From contig NZ_FOTR01000018.1 of the NCBI RefSeq assembly GCF_900114645.1, forward strand, positions 1 through 64,000: a stretch of 64,000 nucleotides of DNA. Reading direction: 5' to 3'. Source of the DNA: Gracilibacillus orientalis (GTDB taxonomy: Bacteria > Bacillota > Bacilli > Bacillales > Amphibacillaceae). Each line of letters opens with the position of its first letter. Within the stretch, counting starts at the first letter, position 1. A program made the translations under genes and the position numbers. The notes beneath the pieces are model-generated. The model was not told where the DNA came from. It did no database searches and saw only the letters and a program-made list of their open reading frames with translations. Positions 46,294-55,649 of this stretch are shown piece by piece.

Positions 46294-46610
46294 TCCTGAT
46301 CAACCTCCTTGTGTATTGTCACTATACAATGTATGTACCTTTGCCAAATAAGTTAGGGTAAATGACTAGTTTTAGAAAAAATGGGCGATAACAGTTTTTA
46401 AAAATTCCCTGTCAGATAAATTTACAAGCTTAATGTTACACTGAAAATCCTTTGTTATATTATATTTATTATATTAATTAGTGAATGTGGAAAGTTCATT
46501 AATTAATAAAATACATGTAAGCCTAAATAATTAGTCCACTTTAGCTTGCTTATATGTATGAAAGCTTTTAGCTCCCCTATCCATTTAAGGTGTCTGTTTT
46601 CACGAAACAC
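46294..46610. other. Gap upstream of the YjcZ-like gene
   Basis: AT-rich; it should hold the promoter of the small gene. I see no ORF with a ribosome site, no repeat and no RNA gene. Confidence 0.4.
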
Positions 46611-46645
46611 AAAGAAGCCAACTTCAAAACGAAGTTGGCTTCTTT
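46611..46645 (-). terminator. Strong hairpin downstream of the HAD gene
   Basis: AAAGAAGCCAACTTC and GAAGTTGGCTTCTTT form a perfect 15-bp stem around AAAAC. It lies 100 bases past the HAD stop and probably ends the HAD-lipA-lipM transcript. Confidence 0.75.
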
Positions 46646-46744
46646 GTATACTTATATAATTGTGCCGATACAACATTAACTACGAAGTAACTTCTTTGGT
46701 GACAGGCTTCCTTCTTTTCTTCTTTTTAATGAATGTTGTTTTGG

Positions 46745-47539
46745 CTAGTCTTCGGCAATGCCTAATTGTTTCAAGCCGTTATAAATACCAGACTCCTCGA
46801 CGGAAGTGGTACGATGTTTGGCGTATGGAAAAAGGTCAGGAGTTGCATTTGCCATAGCAAAGCTTTCACCGGCATATTGCAACATCTGTTTATCATTCAT
46901 CCCGTCACCAAAAGCAATTGCTGCTTCAGGTGGAATGTCCAATTGATTGAGCACTTTTTTAATTGCTTGTCCTTTGTTCACATTTTCTCTTATCATGTCA
47001 TAACAATTGTCCAAACCATCAACATTTACTTCTGAAAAATAAATATCTTCACCCTTAAGATCATATCGAGCTGGCTCGTCAGGTTTAACATCCATAAGTG
47101 TTATCCCTAATATTTGATCGCGATATTTGCCTTCGTATGATTGGTAATCTTTCAAAGCAAAATAATCAATGAAATCTTTTACAATCGGCTTTGTTTTAGA
47201 AGTAAGTAAGTTTAATTCGTTTGTATAAAGAATCATTTCATGCTCATTTTGTTTAGCAACACCTAGAAAGTGATCGATCACAGAACCTGCAATTGGTTCG
47301 TCAACAACGGTCTTACCATTATAGATAGCGTACGCTCCGTTATAACCAATAAAAGAGTCAACAGCTAAAGTTTCTGCTATATCATGAATTTCATGCAATG
47401 GACGACCCGTTGCTAAAAATACTTCTATCCCTTTGTCTTGTGCTTGTTTAATGGCTATTTTAGTCGTATCTTCAATCGTATGATCCCGACGTAAGATGGT
47501 TCCATCAATATCTAAGAAAAGAACTTTGTAGTTGGTCAT
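46745..47539 (-). CDS. Cof-type HAD family hydrolase
   Basis: A 264-residue HAD phosphatase of the Cof (IIB cap) type. Motif I is FLDIDGTIL (Asp10, Asp12), motif II LATGRP, motif IV AFGDGMNDKQML. It hydrolyses small sugar or nucleotide phosphates in the cytosol; the substrate is unknown. GGGAGACTT lies before the ATG. It sits 22 bases after lipA and may share the transcript. Confidence 0.92.
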   Translation of the reverse strand: MTNYKVLFLDIDGTILRRDHTIEDTTKIAIKQAQDKGIEVFLATGRPLHEIHDIAETLAVDSFIGYNGAYAIYNGKTVVDEPIAGSVIDHFLGVAKQNEHEMILYTNELNLLTSKTKPIVKDFIDYFALKDYQSYEGKYRDQILGITLMDVKPDEPARYDLKGEDIYFSEVNVDGLDNCYDMIRENVNKGQAIKKVLNQLDIPPEAAIAFGDGMNDKQMLQYAGESFAMANATPDLFPYAKHRTTSVEESGIYNGLKQLGIAED

Positions 47540-47561
47540 TGTAAGTCTCCCTTTATCTTCA

Positions 47562-48509
47562 TTAAAAAGTAAAGTTCTTTAGTTCATCGCCACTTGTTTC
47601 TTCATAGCCTTTCATATACTTAATACGGCGTTGAGCGGCAGTTTGGTTTACTTGCTCGTCAGCGTGATAGGATGAACGAACTAATGGCCCAGCTTCACAA
47701 TGCTTAAATCCTTTAGTTAAAGCTATTTGTTTTAATTCATTAAACTCATCCGGATGATAATAGCGTTCAACATTTAGATGTTTTTTTGTAGGCTGTAAAT
47801 ATTGACCAATCGTCATAATATCCACATTGTTAGCACGTAAATCATCCATTGTTTCAATAATTTCCTCTTTTGTTTCACCAAGTCCCACCATAATGCTTGA
47901 TTTTGTTGGTTTACTGGGAGCAATTTCTTTCACTCGGCGTAATAACTCAAGTGAACGATCATACATGGCGATTGCACGTACTTTTTTCGTAAGTCTTCTA
48001 ACTGTTTCAATGTTATGATTAAAAATATCAGGACCACTGTCCATTAGGGTATGTAAGCTTTCGTAATCACCTTTCATATCAGAAGGTAAAATTTCAATCG
48101 TGCAACCTGGGACTCTTTCACGGATTTGACTAACCGTTTCAGCAAATACAGCAGCACCGCCATCTTTCAAATCATCTCGTGCAACAGCAGTAACAACCAC
48201 ATGTTTTAAGCCCATGATTTCAACGGATTCTGCAACTCTTTGTGGCTCGCCCCAATCCAATTCATTCGGAAGTCCGGTCTTAACAGCACAGAATCGACAG
48301 CCTCTTGTACAAGTGTCCCCTAAGATCATAAAGGTAGCTGTTTTTCTCTCGCTCCAGCATTCGTGAATATTCGGGCATCTTGCCTCTTCACATACTGTAT
48401 TTAAACGTTTGTCACGCATTAAATGTTTTAGACGGTTATACGATTTGTTTGTATTGATTTTTATTTTCAACCATTCAGGTTTTCGAAGATATTCTTGTTC
48501 TTTTACCAT
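47562..48509 (-). CDS. lipA: Lipoyl synthase LipA
   Basis: A 315-residue radical SAM enzyme that inserts two sulfur atoms into octanoyl groups on lipoyl domains. The auxiliary cluster ligands are Cys40, Cys45 and Cys51 ([12 protein letters not shown]) and the radical SAM cluster ligands are Cys67, Cys71 and Cys74 (CTRGCRFC). The C-terminal RSSYHADE motif supplies the conserved serine that completes the auxiliary cluster. AGGAG lies before the ATG. Adjacent to lipM, so the two consecutive steps of lipoate synthesis are encoded together. Confidence 0.96.
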   Translation of the reverse strand: MVKEQEYLRKPEWLKIKINTNKSYNRLKHLMRDKRLNTVCEEARCPNIHECWSERKTATFMILGDTCTRGCRFCAVKTGLPNELDWGEPQRVAESVEIMGLKHVVVTAVARDDLKDGGAAVFAETVSQIRERVPGCTIEILPSDMKGDYESLHTLMDSGPDIFNHNIETVRRLTKKVRAIAMYDRSLELLRRVKEIAPSKPTKSSIMVGLGETKEEIIETMDDLRANNVDIMTIGQYLQPTKKHLNVERYYHPDEFNELKQIALTKGFKHCEAGPLVRSSYHADEQVNQTAAQRRIKYMKGYEETSGDELKNFTF

Positions 48510-48521
48510 TTTGTATCGCTC

Positions 48522-49340
48522 CTATCTAGTAAAGTTCCATTGATCACTTACATATTTACTTTCCATTAATGCATTGATTTCCTGTTCTTGTTCCTTTGTA
48601 AATTGAAATTCCTGCAACTCAATGTCTAATCCTTTTTCAAATCCCTTTTTGAAGGCAAGTTTCATTTCTTCTAATGTGACGTTTCGGTTGGCTGCTTGCT
48701 CAATAGAAATTGCTTTATCGTTAAATGCATCTCGAGCCCTTTGCTTTACTCTTTCATTGCGGTAGACAAACAAATCATAGAGTTTATCATTGTCCACTGC
48801 TAACGGGATCGACCCGTGCTGTAAAATAACTCCTTGTTTTCTTGTTTGGGCACTTCCTGCAGCTTTTTTATCATCTACTACAAGTTCATACCAAGAAGGC
48901 TCTTCAAAACAGACAGCAGATTGTGTTGTATTTAACTTACCCTCAGGTGTGGCAAAGGATGCATCAATACCTAAAGTACGAAAACCTTCTAACAGTCCTT
49001 TTGAAAGCACCATATAGGCTTCTTTTATCGATTTAGGCATTTTAGGATGTTCCTCGGAAACGATCACACTGTACGTTAATTCCTGATCATGTAAAACAGC
49101 GCGTCCGCCGGTCAACCTTCTGACAAGTTCTATCCCGTTTTTACGGACTGCTTCCAAATCAATCTTATTTCCCGTTTTTTGAAAATAGCCGATCGATAAC
49201 CCTGCCGGTAGCCATTCATAAAATCGAATGGTCGGTGGTATTTTTTGGTCGCTGTGCCACTTTAATAAGCACTCATCAACCGCCATATTATAGGCTGGTG
49301 TTTGTTTCTGTGTGTCTATAAAATACCATGTCTCAGTCAT
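48522..49340 (-). CDS. lipM: Octanoyltransferase LipM
   Basis: A 272-residue member of the biotin/lipoate ligase fold. The catalytic Cys144 lies in SAVCFEEPSWYEL and the conserved lysine in DDKKAAGSAQ; RRLTGGRAVLHDQELTYS is the family signature. LipM moves octanoate from ACP to the GcvH H-protein. The position of the cysteine separates it from LipB and from LplA ligases; LipL has a different placement. It precedes lipA by 12 bases. Confidence 0.9.
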   Translation of the reverse strand: MTETWYFIDTQKQTPAYNMAVDECLLKWHSDQKIPPTIRFYEWLPAGLSIGYFQKTGNKIDLEAVRKNGIELVRRLTGGRAVLHDQELTYSVIVSEEHPKMPKSIKEAYMVLSKGLLEGFRTLGIDASFATPEGKLNTTQSAVCFEEPSWYELVVDDKKAAGSAQTRKQGVILQHGSIPLAVDNDKLYDLFVYRNERVKQRARDAFNDKAISIEQAANRNVTLEEMKLAFKKGFEKGLDIELQEFQFTKEQEQEINALMESKYVSDQWNFTR

Positions 49341-49757
49341 ATAGCGTTAGTCTCTCTTCAAGAGAAAACTAATCCCCCTTATTAGAATTTTTAGAAAGAA
49401 AATATAATTGTCCGGCTTCGTATTATTTTCTGATCCAATGAGAAAAATCACCACGAAAGGTAAATTTCAGGATTGCATTCATTTAATCATCAGAAAATCA
49501 CTACCAGCATAGGCAGAATACGTAGATTCCTGTGAAAAGGTAGTATTCATCCATACATTTTTCATTCATTCGCTGTTTTTTAGCTACTTAAATAGGATAA
49601 ACAGAGCAGAATGGTTGCTTTTTCTTAAACTTTTCCATAATTTATGGTACATCCTTGATATATATATGTCAAAAAATTAAGATAAATATGAATTATTGCA
49701 CAATATGGTATAGTAGAAGGGGTGAGAAGAAATAAGACAACAGGGAGATACATTAAT
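49341..49757 (+). promoter_or_regulatory. Gap with probable promoter of the AEC transporter
   Basis: TTGATA (49655-49660), a 17-base spacer and TAAGAT (49678-49683) form a possible SigA promoter about 75 bases before the AEC start. The remaining bases also hold the leader of lipM; no ORF or RNA gene is supported. Confidence 0.4.
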
Positions 49758-50669
49758 ATGAGCGGATTTAATGAGCAATTTATTATTTCCATTGTTATTA
49801 TTGCAATTGGATATTTGTTAAAGCGATTTAATCTTGTTAAAGAGAAAGATGGAGAAGGAATAGCAAGGATAGTATTTAATTTAACGTTACCATGTTTAAT
49901 TATAGTAACCTTTAGTGATATAGAGTTTACATTTTCGTTATTTTATTTGATTATTATTGCTTTTATATATGGAGTTATCAATGCAGTAATTGCTCTCATG
50001 GTATTTCGCAATCATACGAAAGATATTAAAGGTATGTTTGGTATGATGGTACCAGGTTTAAATATTGGATTATTTGCCTATCCACTGGTAGAAGGTTTAT
50101 TTGGTTTTGAAGGGTTAAAATATTTTGGCATGTTTGATGTTGGGAACGCATTTATTGTATTTGGACTCAGCTATATTATTGCTGGTGTATATGCAGGAAG
50201 TGCCGGAATGCTAGAAACACGGTCAATTATTGTAAAATTATCCAAGTCTATTCCACTGCAAACATACCTTATTATGTGTTTGTTAAATATTATCGGTTTT
50301 CAGCTACCTGATGTCGTTGTAGAGGTATCGAGTGTGATCTCTGTAGCAAATATGCCGTTATCACTATTATTATTGGGCTTATATTTAAACTTTTCCTTTG
50401 CAAAAGGGTATGGAAAACTTCTTGCTAAATTTTTATTCACAAAATATGGGATTGGTTTGATTACTGGATTTGCATGTTATCTGTGGTTACCGGTAGAAGA
50501 AATGTTTAAGTTTACCTTATTGATCGGTTTTATATTACCGACACCAGCATCTGTATTACCGTATGCCCTTATGTTTGGTTATAACCAACGGCTGGTAGGA
50601 ACAGCATCCAATATCACGATGATTATTAGTTTTGTCTTAATATGGTTGATTGTCAATCTTATAGTCTAG
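49758..50669 (+). CDS. AEC-family transporter
   Basis: About 303 residues with ten hydrophobic segments in two blocks. It has the AEC hallmarks FNLTLPCLIIVTFSD near the N-terminus and a second half ending in PASVLPYALMFGYN. AEC proteins export or import organic acids such as malate or act as auxin-type carriers; the substrate here is unknown. The ATG at 49758 follows GGGAGA at 9 bases and is preferred over the longer frame from 49722. Confidence 0.9.
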   Translation: MSGFNEQFIISIVIIAIGYLLKRFNLVKEKDGEGIARIVFNLTLPCLIIVTFSDIEFTFSLFYLIIIAFIYGVINAVIALMVFRNHTKDIKGMFGMMVPGLNIGLFAYPLVEGLFGFEGLKYFGMFDVGNAFIVFGLSYIIAGVYAGSAGMLETRSIIVKLSKSIPLQTYLIMCLLNIIGFQLPDVVVEVSSVISVANMPLSLLLLGLYLNFSFAKGYGKLLAKFLFTKYGIGLITGFACYLWLPVEEMFKFTLLIGFILPTPASVLPYALMFGYNQRLVGTASNITMIISFVLIWLIVNLIV

Positions 50670-50711
50670 TTCATTTTACTAATTCATTATAATATTTATA
50701 CATAACAAGAG

Positions 50712-50924
50712 GTGAATGTTGAAAAACTTTTTGAAGATAATGTAGACGTTTCACCTGAGGATGCGCCAAGGTGGGTCGAAAAAATCGTAGACGATCAGCT
50801 ACAAGCTTTTCAAGGTAGAATTGTTACGGTTTATGATAACGTGGATGACTTAAAGCGAAAGGCATCAGAAACTAGTGAAACAGATTATCGTTATTTAAGG
50901 TGGAAGGATTTTTCGCAACTATAG
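50712..50924 (+). CDS. Small acidic protein of unknown function
   Basis: A 70-residue soluble protein rich in D, E and V (LFEDNVDVSPEDAPRWVEK, DDLKRKASETSETDYRYLR). I do not recognise a family. It lies 42 bases after the AEC gene and 6 bases before the TauE-like gene, so it is probably co-transcribed with the latter. GTG start with AAGAG close upstream. Confidence 0.55.
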   Translation: MNVEKLFEDNVDVSPEDAPRWVEKIVDDQLQAFQGRIVTVYDNVDDLKRKASETSETDYRYLRWKDFSQL

Positions 50925-50930
50925 AATGAG

Positions 50931-51686
50931 GTGTTTAACATTTTTGACTTAACTATTATAGAATGGATTATTATCATTTTTTCGGCTCTTTTAATAGGTT
51001 TTGCCAAAGCTGGTGTAGCAAGTATGGGAATATTGGTTGTTACTATTTTTATGATGATCTTTCCTGCTCGTGAGTCTGTAGGGATTTTATTACCTTTACT
51101 CATTATCGGAGATTTATTTGCAGTTATCTATTATCGCAGAAATGTCGTTTGGCGTTATTTGTTTTCCTTGATGCCATGGGTATTGGGAGGGCTTGTACTC
51201 GGATATCTTGTTTTAGATATCGTAACTAGTGAACAGTTAAAACCATTGATTGGGATGTTAGTATTAGCACTTATTTTATTACATATTAGCAGAGAAAAAC
51301 TAGGTGAACGCTTTGTAAAACTGTTACCAGAATCAAAGTTATTTACTTTTAGCATGGGGATTTTAGCCGGTTTTACAACTATGATCGGTAATGCTGCTGG
51401 TGGAGTTATGGCAATTTACCTCCTTGTCAAAGGTTTACCAAAACAAGAATTTGTGGGTACTGGCGCTTGGTTTTTCTTATTTGTTAATATTATCAAAGTC
51501 CCATTCTATATTTCATTAGGCATTATTACAGTGGAATCCATAACGTTCAACTTATGGCTTATTCCTGCGATACTCATTGGAGCCTTAGTAGGTGTGCGAG
51601 TTATTAAAATTATGCCACAAAAAGTATTTCAAATATTGGTGTTGACTTTTGCAGCAATAGGAGCTATTAGGCTTATCATAGGTTGA
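50931..51686 (+). CDS. Sulfite exporter TauE/SafE family protein
   Basis: A 251-residue membrane protein with about eight segments. The repeat halves carry the family pattern ALLIGFAKAGVASMG and GFTTMIGNAAGGVMAIY. TauE/SafE proteins export sulfite, sulfoacetate or other organosulfur anions. It lies near methionine and sulfate genes, which fits sulfur handling without proving it. The GTG start has only the overlapping AATGAGG as a ribosome site. A hairpin follows. Confidence 0.88.
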   Translation: MFNIFDLTIIEWIIIIFSALLIGFAKAGVASMGILVVTIFMMIFPARESVGILLPLLIIGDLFAVIYYRRNVVWRYLFSLMPWVLGGLVLGYLVLDIVTSEQLKPLIGMLVLALILLHISREKLGERFVKLLPESKLFTFSMGILAGFTTMIGNAAGGVMAIYLLVKGLPKQEFVGTGAWFFLFVNIIKVPFYISLGIITVESITFNLWLIPAILIGALVGVRVIKIMPQKVFQILVLTFAAIGAIRLIIG

Positions 51687-51725
51687 TAGAATCACCACTT
51701 TGCATGTCTCTATTCTTAACGAACT

Positions 51726-51758
51726 AGCAGGAGTATTGTTACAATACTCCTGCTTTTA
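51726..51758 (+). terminator. Terminator between tauE-like gene and metC
   Basis: AGCAGGAGTATTG (51726-51738) pairs with CAATACTCCTGCT (51742-51754), then TTT on the plus strand. The right arm overlaps the 3' end of metC. Confidence 0.8.
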
Positions 51759-52905
51759 CTGTTAGGGCATTTTTAAAGTCTTCGATAAGATCTTCTTCGT
51801 TCTCAATTCCGACAGATAAACGGAATAGGCGTTGACTAATCCCTCTAGCTTCTCTTTCTTCAGCTGGCATGGCGGCATGGGACATAGTGGCAGGATGAGA
51901 TAAAATCGATTCCACTGCTCCCAAGCTAACAGCAAACACAGGGATGCTTAATTGTTCTACAAAGCTTTTGGCATCTACATGGTCCTTTAATACAAAAGAT
52001 AATACAGCTCCTGGACTCGTAGATTGTTTGGCATGGATAGAAGAGCCGGGATGATGATGTAAACCAGGATAATATACATGTTCGATTTCGTTATGTGAAT
52101 GGAAAAATTCAGCCAGCTTTATTGCTGATGATACACTTCTGGTGAATCTCGGTTCTAATGTCTTCATTCCTTGCAATAGTTGATAACAATCTGTTGCACC
52201 AAGAATTGCACCATACGTGTTTTGAACAAATTTCAGACTAGCAGCAAGTTCTTGATTTTTCGTAACAGCTAATCCAGCAACGATATCACTATGACCAGAT
52301 AAAAATTTAGTGGCACTATGTAGTACGATATCAACACCTAGATCCAGTGGTTGTTGATGCAATGGGGTCATAAATGTATTGTCTAAAAACGTTAAACAGC
52401 TGTTATTCTTTGCAAGCTGAACAACTTTCCTGATATCGGTAATTTGTAACAGCGGATTTGCAGGTGTTTCCATGTATATAACCTTTGTATTTGGCTGAAT
52501 CGCTTCTTCTATTTCTACTGGATTCGTCATATCAACAAAAGTATGTTCAATCGAAAATTGCGTTAGTAATTGTGTGACACAACGAAAGGTACCACCGTAA
52601 ACATCCTTGGTAATAACGATGTGATCACCAGCATGTAACAGCATAAAAGCGGATGATATCGCAGCCATACCAGATGAGAATGCAAAACCGGCTGTTCCAT
52701 TTTCTAATTTTGCAATGGCTACTTCTAATTGGTCGCGTGTAGGATTACCAGAACGGCTATAATCATAATCACCAAATTCATTTAATTGCTGTTGGTGATA
52801 GGTGGATGATAAATAAATTGGTGGATTTACCGCACCTGTATGCTTTTCTTGATAGCCTTGCTGGTTACCACCATGTGCAAGAGTTGTTTCTTTTGAATGT
52901 CCCAT
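51739..52905 (-). CDS. metC: Cystathionine beta-lyase (MetC-like)
   Basis: A 388-residue PLP enzyme of the Cys/Met metabolism family. The PLP lysine lies in LHSATKFLSGHSD, and the PLP-phosphate contact in YDYSRSGNPTRDQLE. By analogy to the B. subtilis metI-metC operon it cleaves cystathionine to homocysteine; gamma-lyase activity cannot be excluded from sequence. One base separates it from the metI stop. It belongs to the SAM-riboswitch transcript. Confidence 0.88.
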   Translation of the reverse strand: MGHSKETTLAHGGNQQGYQEKHTGAVNPPIYLSSTYHQQQLNEFGDYDYSRSGNPTRDQLEVAIAKLENGTAGFAFSSGMAAISSAFMLLHAGDHIVITKDVYGGTFRCVTQLLTQFSIEHTFVDMTNPVEIEEAIQPNTKVIYMETPANPLLQITDIRKVVQLAKNNSCLTFLDNTFMTPLHQQPLDLGVDIVLHSATKFLSGHSDIVAGLAVTKNQELAASLKFVQNTYGAILGATDCYQLLQGMKTLEPRFTRSVSSAIKLAEFFHSHNEIEHVYYPGLHHHPGSSIHAKQSTSPGAVLSFVLKDHVDAKSFVEQLSIPVFAVSLGAVESILSHPATMSHAAMPAEEREARGISQRLFRLSVGIENEEDLIEDFKNALTVKAGVL

Positions 52906-52906
52906 A

Positions 52907-53992
52907 TTATTTTCCTCCTAATGCTTGTTGAATATCTCGTTTCAAATCTTCTACATTCTCAATCCCAACAGAAAATCGGAGTAATGTATCACTAATTCCT
53001 CGTTTTTCCCGTTCTTCTTTCGGAATATCTGCGTGGGTCTGGGTTGCTGGATAAGTAATAAAACTCTCCACTCCTCCTAAACTTTCTGCAAATGATATTA
53101 TTTTTAGTTGCTCTAGAAATGGAGAAACAAGCGTTTTATCCACTACACGAAAACTAATCATCGCTCCTTTACCAGGATAGAGAACTTCCTTTATTAATGG
53201 TAATTCTTTCAAAAATGTTACCAATTGCTTTGCATTTTCTTGTTGCTTCTCAAGTCGAAGGGACAGGGTTTTCATTCCTCTTATTAAAAGCATCGTATCC
53301 ATCGGTGACAGTACTGCACCAATGGCGTTGTGTAGATAGGTTAATCGTTCACCTAAATCAGCATCCTGTACTACTACTAACCCCGCAAGTACATCATTAT
53401 GTCCGCCTAAATATTTAGTAGCGGAATGGATAACAATATCTGCACCTTGTGTTAATGGCTGTTGCAAATATGGTGTGTAAAAAGTGTTGTCTACAATTAA
53501 AAGCAGTTGATGTTTCTTTGCCAGTATAGCTAATTTCTCAATATTAATTTCCGTTAATAAGGGGTTAGTTGGTGTTTCTATGAAAATAGCTTTGGTATTT
53601 TTGTTAATGTACTGCTCCATTTCTTCTGCATCTGCATATACTGGTTTAATGTTATAAGATTCTTGAAAATGCTGAAATAATCGATAACTTCCACCATAAA
53701 TATCCTCGGTAACAATAATTTCATCTTCTTGTTTGAATAAAGAAAAGACTAATTGGATGGCAGCCATACCTGAAGAGCATGCGAGTCCCTTCGAACCTTG
53801 TTCTAATGTTGCGATCGCATCTTCAGCAATTTCTCGTGTAGGATTTGCAGAGCGTGTGTAATCATAACCGGTAGACTGTCCCAGTGAACTGTGTTGATAT
53901 GCGGTCGAAAAGTAAATAGGTGCCTCTACTGCACCAGTACGTGGATCTTTCCGGTTGCCGATTTGCGCAAGAATTGTTTCGATATTATTCAT
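52907..53992 (-). CDS. metI: Cystathionine gamma-synthase / O-acetylhomoserine sulfhydrylase (MetI-like)
   Basis: A 361-residue PLP enzyme of the same family as its neighbour. The PLP lysine lies in IHSATKYLGGHND and YDYTRSANPTREIAE binds the cofactor. It is the first gene behind the SAM riboswitch, as metI is in B. subtilis, and joins acylhomoserine with cysteine or sulfide. AAGGATG lies upstream of the ATG. Together with metC it makes homocysteine for methionine. Confidence 0.9.
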   Translation of the reverse strand: MNNIETILAQIGNRKDPRTGAVEAPIYFSTAYQHSSLGQSTGYDYTRSANPTREIAEDAIATLEQGSKGLACSSGMAAIQLVFSLFKQEDEIIVTEDIYGGSYRLFQHFQESYNIKPVYADAEEMEQYINKNTKAIFIETPTNPLLTEINIEKLAILAKKHQLLLIVDNTFYTPYLQQPLTQGADIVIHSATKYLGGHNDVLAGLVVVQDADLGERLTYLHNAIGAVLSPMDTMLLIRGMKTLSLRLEKQQENAKQLVTFLKELPLIKEVLYPGKGAMISFRVVDKTLVSPFLEQLKIISFAESLGGVESFITYPATQTHADIPKEEREKRGISDTLLRFSVGIENVEDLKRDIQQALGGK

Positions 53993-54013
53993 TTTGTTAC
54001 ATCCTTTCTAAAT

Positions 54014-54045
54014 AAAAAAGAGGTCTTCGATAAGTAGAAGACCTC
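54014..54045 (-). terminator. Riboswitch-controlled terminator of metI-metC
   Basis: GAGGTCTTC (54020-54028) pairs with GAAGACCTC (54037-54045); on the minus strand six T follow. This is the expression platform of the SAM riboswitch upstream. Confidence 0.9.
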
Positions 54046-54065
54046 CTTGATTAAGGTTGCATTCT

Positions 54066-54169
54066 CTTATCTTTGGTAATGTACCATCTGGATTTAGCAC
54101 CATACAATGTTATTGCTGGTTGCTGAAGTGTCATCGGGCCAGTCCCTACACCTCTCTCGATAAGATATT
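54066..54169 (-). promoter_or_regulatory. SAM-I (S-box) riboswitch for metI-metC
   Basis: On the minus strand CTTATCGAGAG, AGGGACTGGCCCGATGA, CAGCAACC, GGTGCTAAATCC and the closing GATAAG appear in order, the conserved S-box. When SAM is bound, P1 forms and the terminator at 54014-54045 stops transcription. Confidence 0.96.
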
Positions 54170-54193
54170 AAGTTATGGAAATATAATACAATC

Positions 54194-54222
54194 ATCATAC
54201 AATACAAGAGAAATAATTACAA
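54194..54222 (-). promoter_or_regulatory. Promoter of the metI-metC transcript
   Basis: On the minus strand TTGTAA, a 17-base spacer and TATGAT, about 25 bases before the riboswitch. Confidence 0.6.
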
Positions 54223-54255
54223 GCTAAATCCAAAAAAATAATTATATGGAATCTA

Positions 54256-54284
54256 TTGACAATTAAAGAAGAATAGCTTATAGT
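54256..54284 (+). promoter_or_regulatory. Promoter of the cysP-SUMT transcript
   Basis: Consensus TTGACA, a 17-base spacer and TATAGT, 42 bases upstream of the second riboswitch. Confidence 0.8.
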
Positions 54285-54325
54285 ATGTACATCATTAACC
54301 GTCGAAAAAATAAAAATAATAGATT

Positions 54326-54427
54326 ATCTTATCAAGAGAGAAGGAGGGGTCTGGCCCTGTGAATTCTCAGCAACAGGCTACCATAGCACTGTGCTACTTC
54401 CAGCAGGTTTCACTTGGCAGATAAGAG
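54326..54427 (+). promoter_or_regulatory. SAM-I (S-box) riboswitch for cysP-SUMT
   Basis: CTTATCAAGAGAG, TCTGGCCCTGTGAA, CAGCAAC, GTGCTACTTCCAGCAG and the closing GATAAG follow in S-box order. The P2/P3 loops differ from the other copy, so the two are not a recent duplication. Confidence 0.92.
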
Positions 54428-54428
54428 G

Positions 54429-54463
54429 AAAACTCCTACTTTATCGTCAAGTAGGAGTTTTTC
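54429..54463 (+). terminator. Riboswitch-controlled terminator before cysP
   Basis: AAACTCCTACTT and AAGTAGGAGTTT pair perfectly, followed by TT; it is the off-state structure of the upstream riboswitch. Confidence 0.9.
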
Positions 54464-54551
54464 TATATTCATAATCCGAGTTTTCCTATTGGGATATTTA
54501 TAATAAAAAAATACCACTTATTGATTTTAGTGGTGAAAGTTGGGATCTGAG

Positions 54552-55649
54552 ATGTTAGCAATCATTGCGATATTAGCTGCTTGTCTATTTGCCTTTAACA
54601 TTGGAGCAAGTGGTTCAGCAGCTAGCATGAGTATTACGTACGGAACTAAAGTGATCAGGCAACGTAAGTATGCGCTAATCATCGCGGGAGTAGGTGCTAT
54701 TACTGGTGCCATATTAGGAGGTCAACATGTTACGAATACTCTTGGAAAAGGTATCATCTCCGAAGAAATTCTCGATATAAAAATTGCTTGTATTATTTTA
54801 GTTGTTTCGGGTTTTACATTATTAATTACTAATTACATCGGAATTCCGTTATCTACGAGTGAGGTAACGGTTGGTGCTATAATTGGCGTTGGTCTCAGTT
54901 ATCAACAACTGAACCTTCATACGGTATTAGTAATTATAGCCTTCTGGATTGTTATACCAGTGGCAGCCTTTATAATAACGATGTGCCTTGAAAAAATCAG
55001 AAAAAAGATAAATAATAAAATAAATTTCCAACCTCCTATAAAGCTATTAACTTTTTTATTATTCTTAACTGGTATAATAGAAGCAATGGCTGCTGGTATG
55101 AATAATGTAGCGAATGCTTTAGGACCATTAGTAGGTGCAGGGATCACCTCAATGGAAATAGGTTTACCTTTGATGGCAGTCATTGTAGCGTTAGGGAGTA
55201 TATTGTTTGGTGGTAGAGTATTAGAAACAAATGCCAAAAAAATTACTTCACTAACTTTAGGAAATGGTATTGTAATTTCTGGCGCTACCGGAGGACTGGT
55301 AGTAGCTGCATCATTGCTAGGTATTCCAATCCCGATGACACAAGTAACAACCTCTGCGATAGTAGGGATAAATGCCAGTAACCAATTTAAAGATGTTTGG
55401 AAACAAAAAATTATACATCAAATAGCGAAGGTGTGGATTACATCTCCGATAGTTTCATTAATTATTGCCTTTGGATTGACAGAAATAATAGTTCATCAAA
55501 GTTTTGATCAAGTGATACTGTTAACATTAGCTATTAGTGCTACTTATATTTTAGTGAGATATCGAGAGAAACCGGCAAAGACGAATACAAAAAAAGGATG
55601 GGATCAACGTGGGGAAAGTGTACTTAGTGGGAGCAGGACCAGGAGATGA
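54552..55649 (+). CDS. cysP: Sulfate permease CysP (PiT family)
   Basis: About 365 residues with some ten membrane segments. The duplicated PiT motif is seen as FAFNIGASGSAASMSITYG and MAAGMNNVANALGPLVGAG. PiT proteins normally move phosphate, but this subgroup (B. subtilis CysP/YlnA) moves sulfate; the SAM riboswitch and the SUMT gene behind it support sulfate. The ATG at 54552 aligns with CysP; a TTG at 54540 is an alternative. It overlaps the next gene by 41 bases. Confidence 0.88.
   Translation: MLAIIAILAACLFAFNIGASGSAASMSITYGTKVIRQRKYALIIAGVGAITGAILGGQHVTNTLGKGIISEEILDIKIACIILVVSGFTLLITNYIGIPLSTSEVTVGAIIGVGLSYQQLNLHTVLVIIAFWIVIPVAAFIITMCLEKIRKKINNKINFQPPIKLLTFLLFLTGIIEAMAAGMNNVANALGPLVGAGITSMEIGLPLMAVIVALGSILFGGRVLETNAKKITSLTLGNGIVISGATGGLVVAASLLGIPIPMTQVTTSAIVGINASNQFKDVWKQKIIHQIAKVWITSPIVSLIIAFGLTEIIVHQSFDQVILLTLAISATYILVRYREKPAKTNTKKGWDQRGESVLSGSRTRR

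Noticed and set aside
54540-54552. TTG at 54540 as start of cysP
   Set aside because: Alignment with the known CysP N-terminus favours the ATG at 54552; the TTG has a badly spaced ribosome site.
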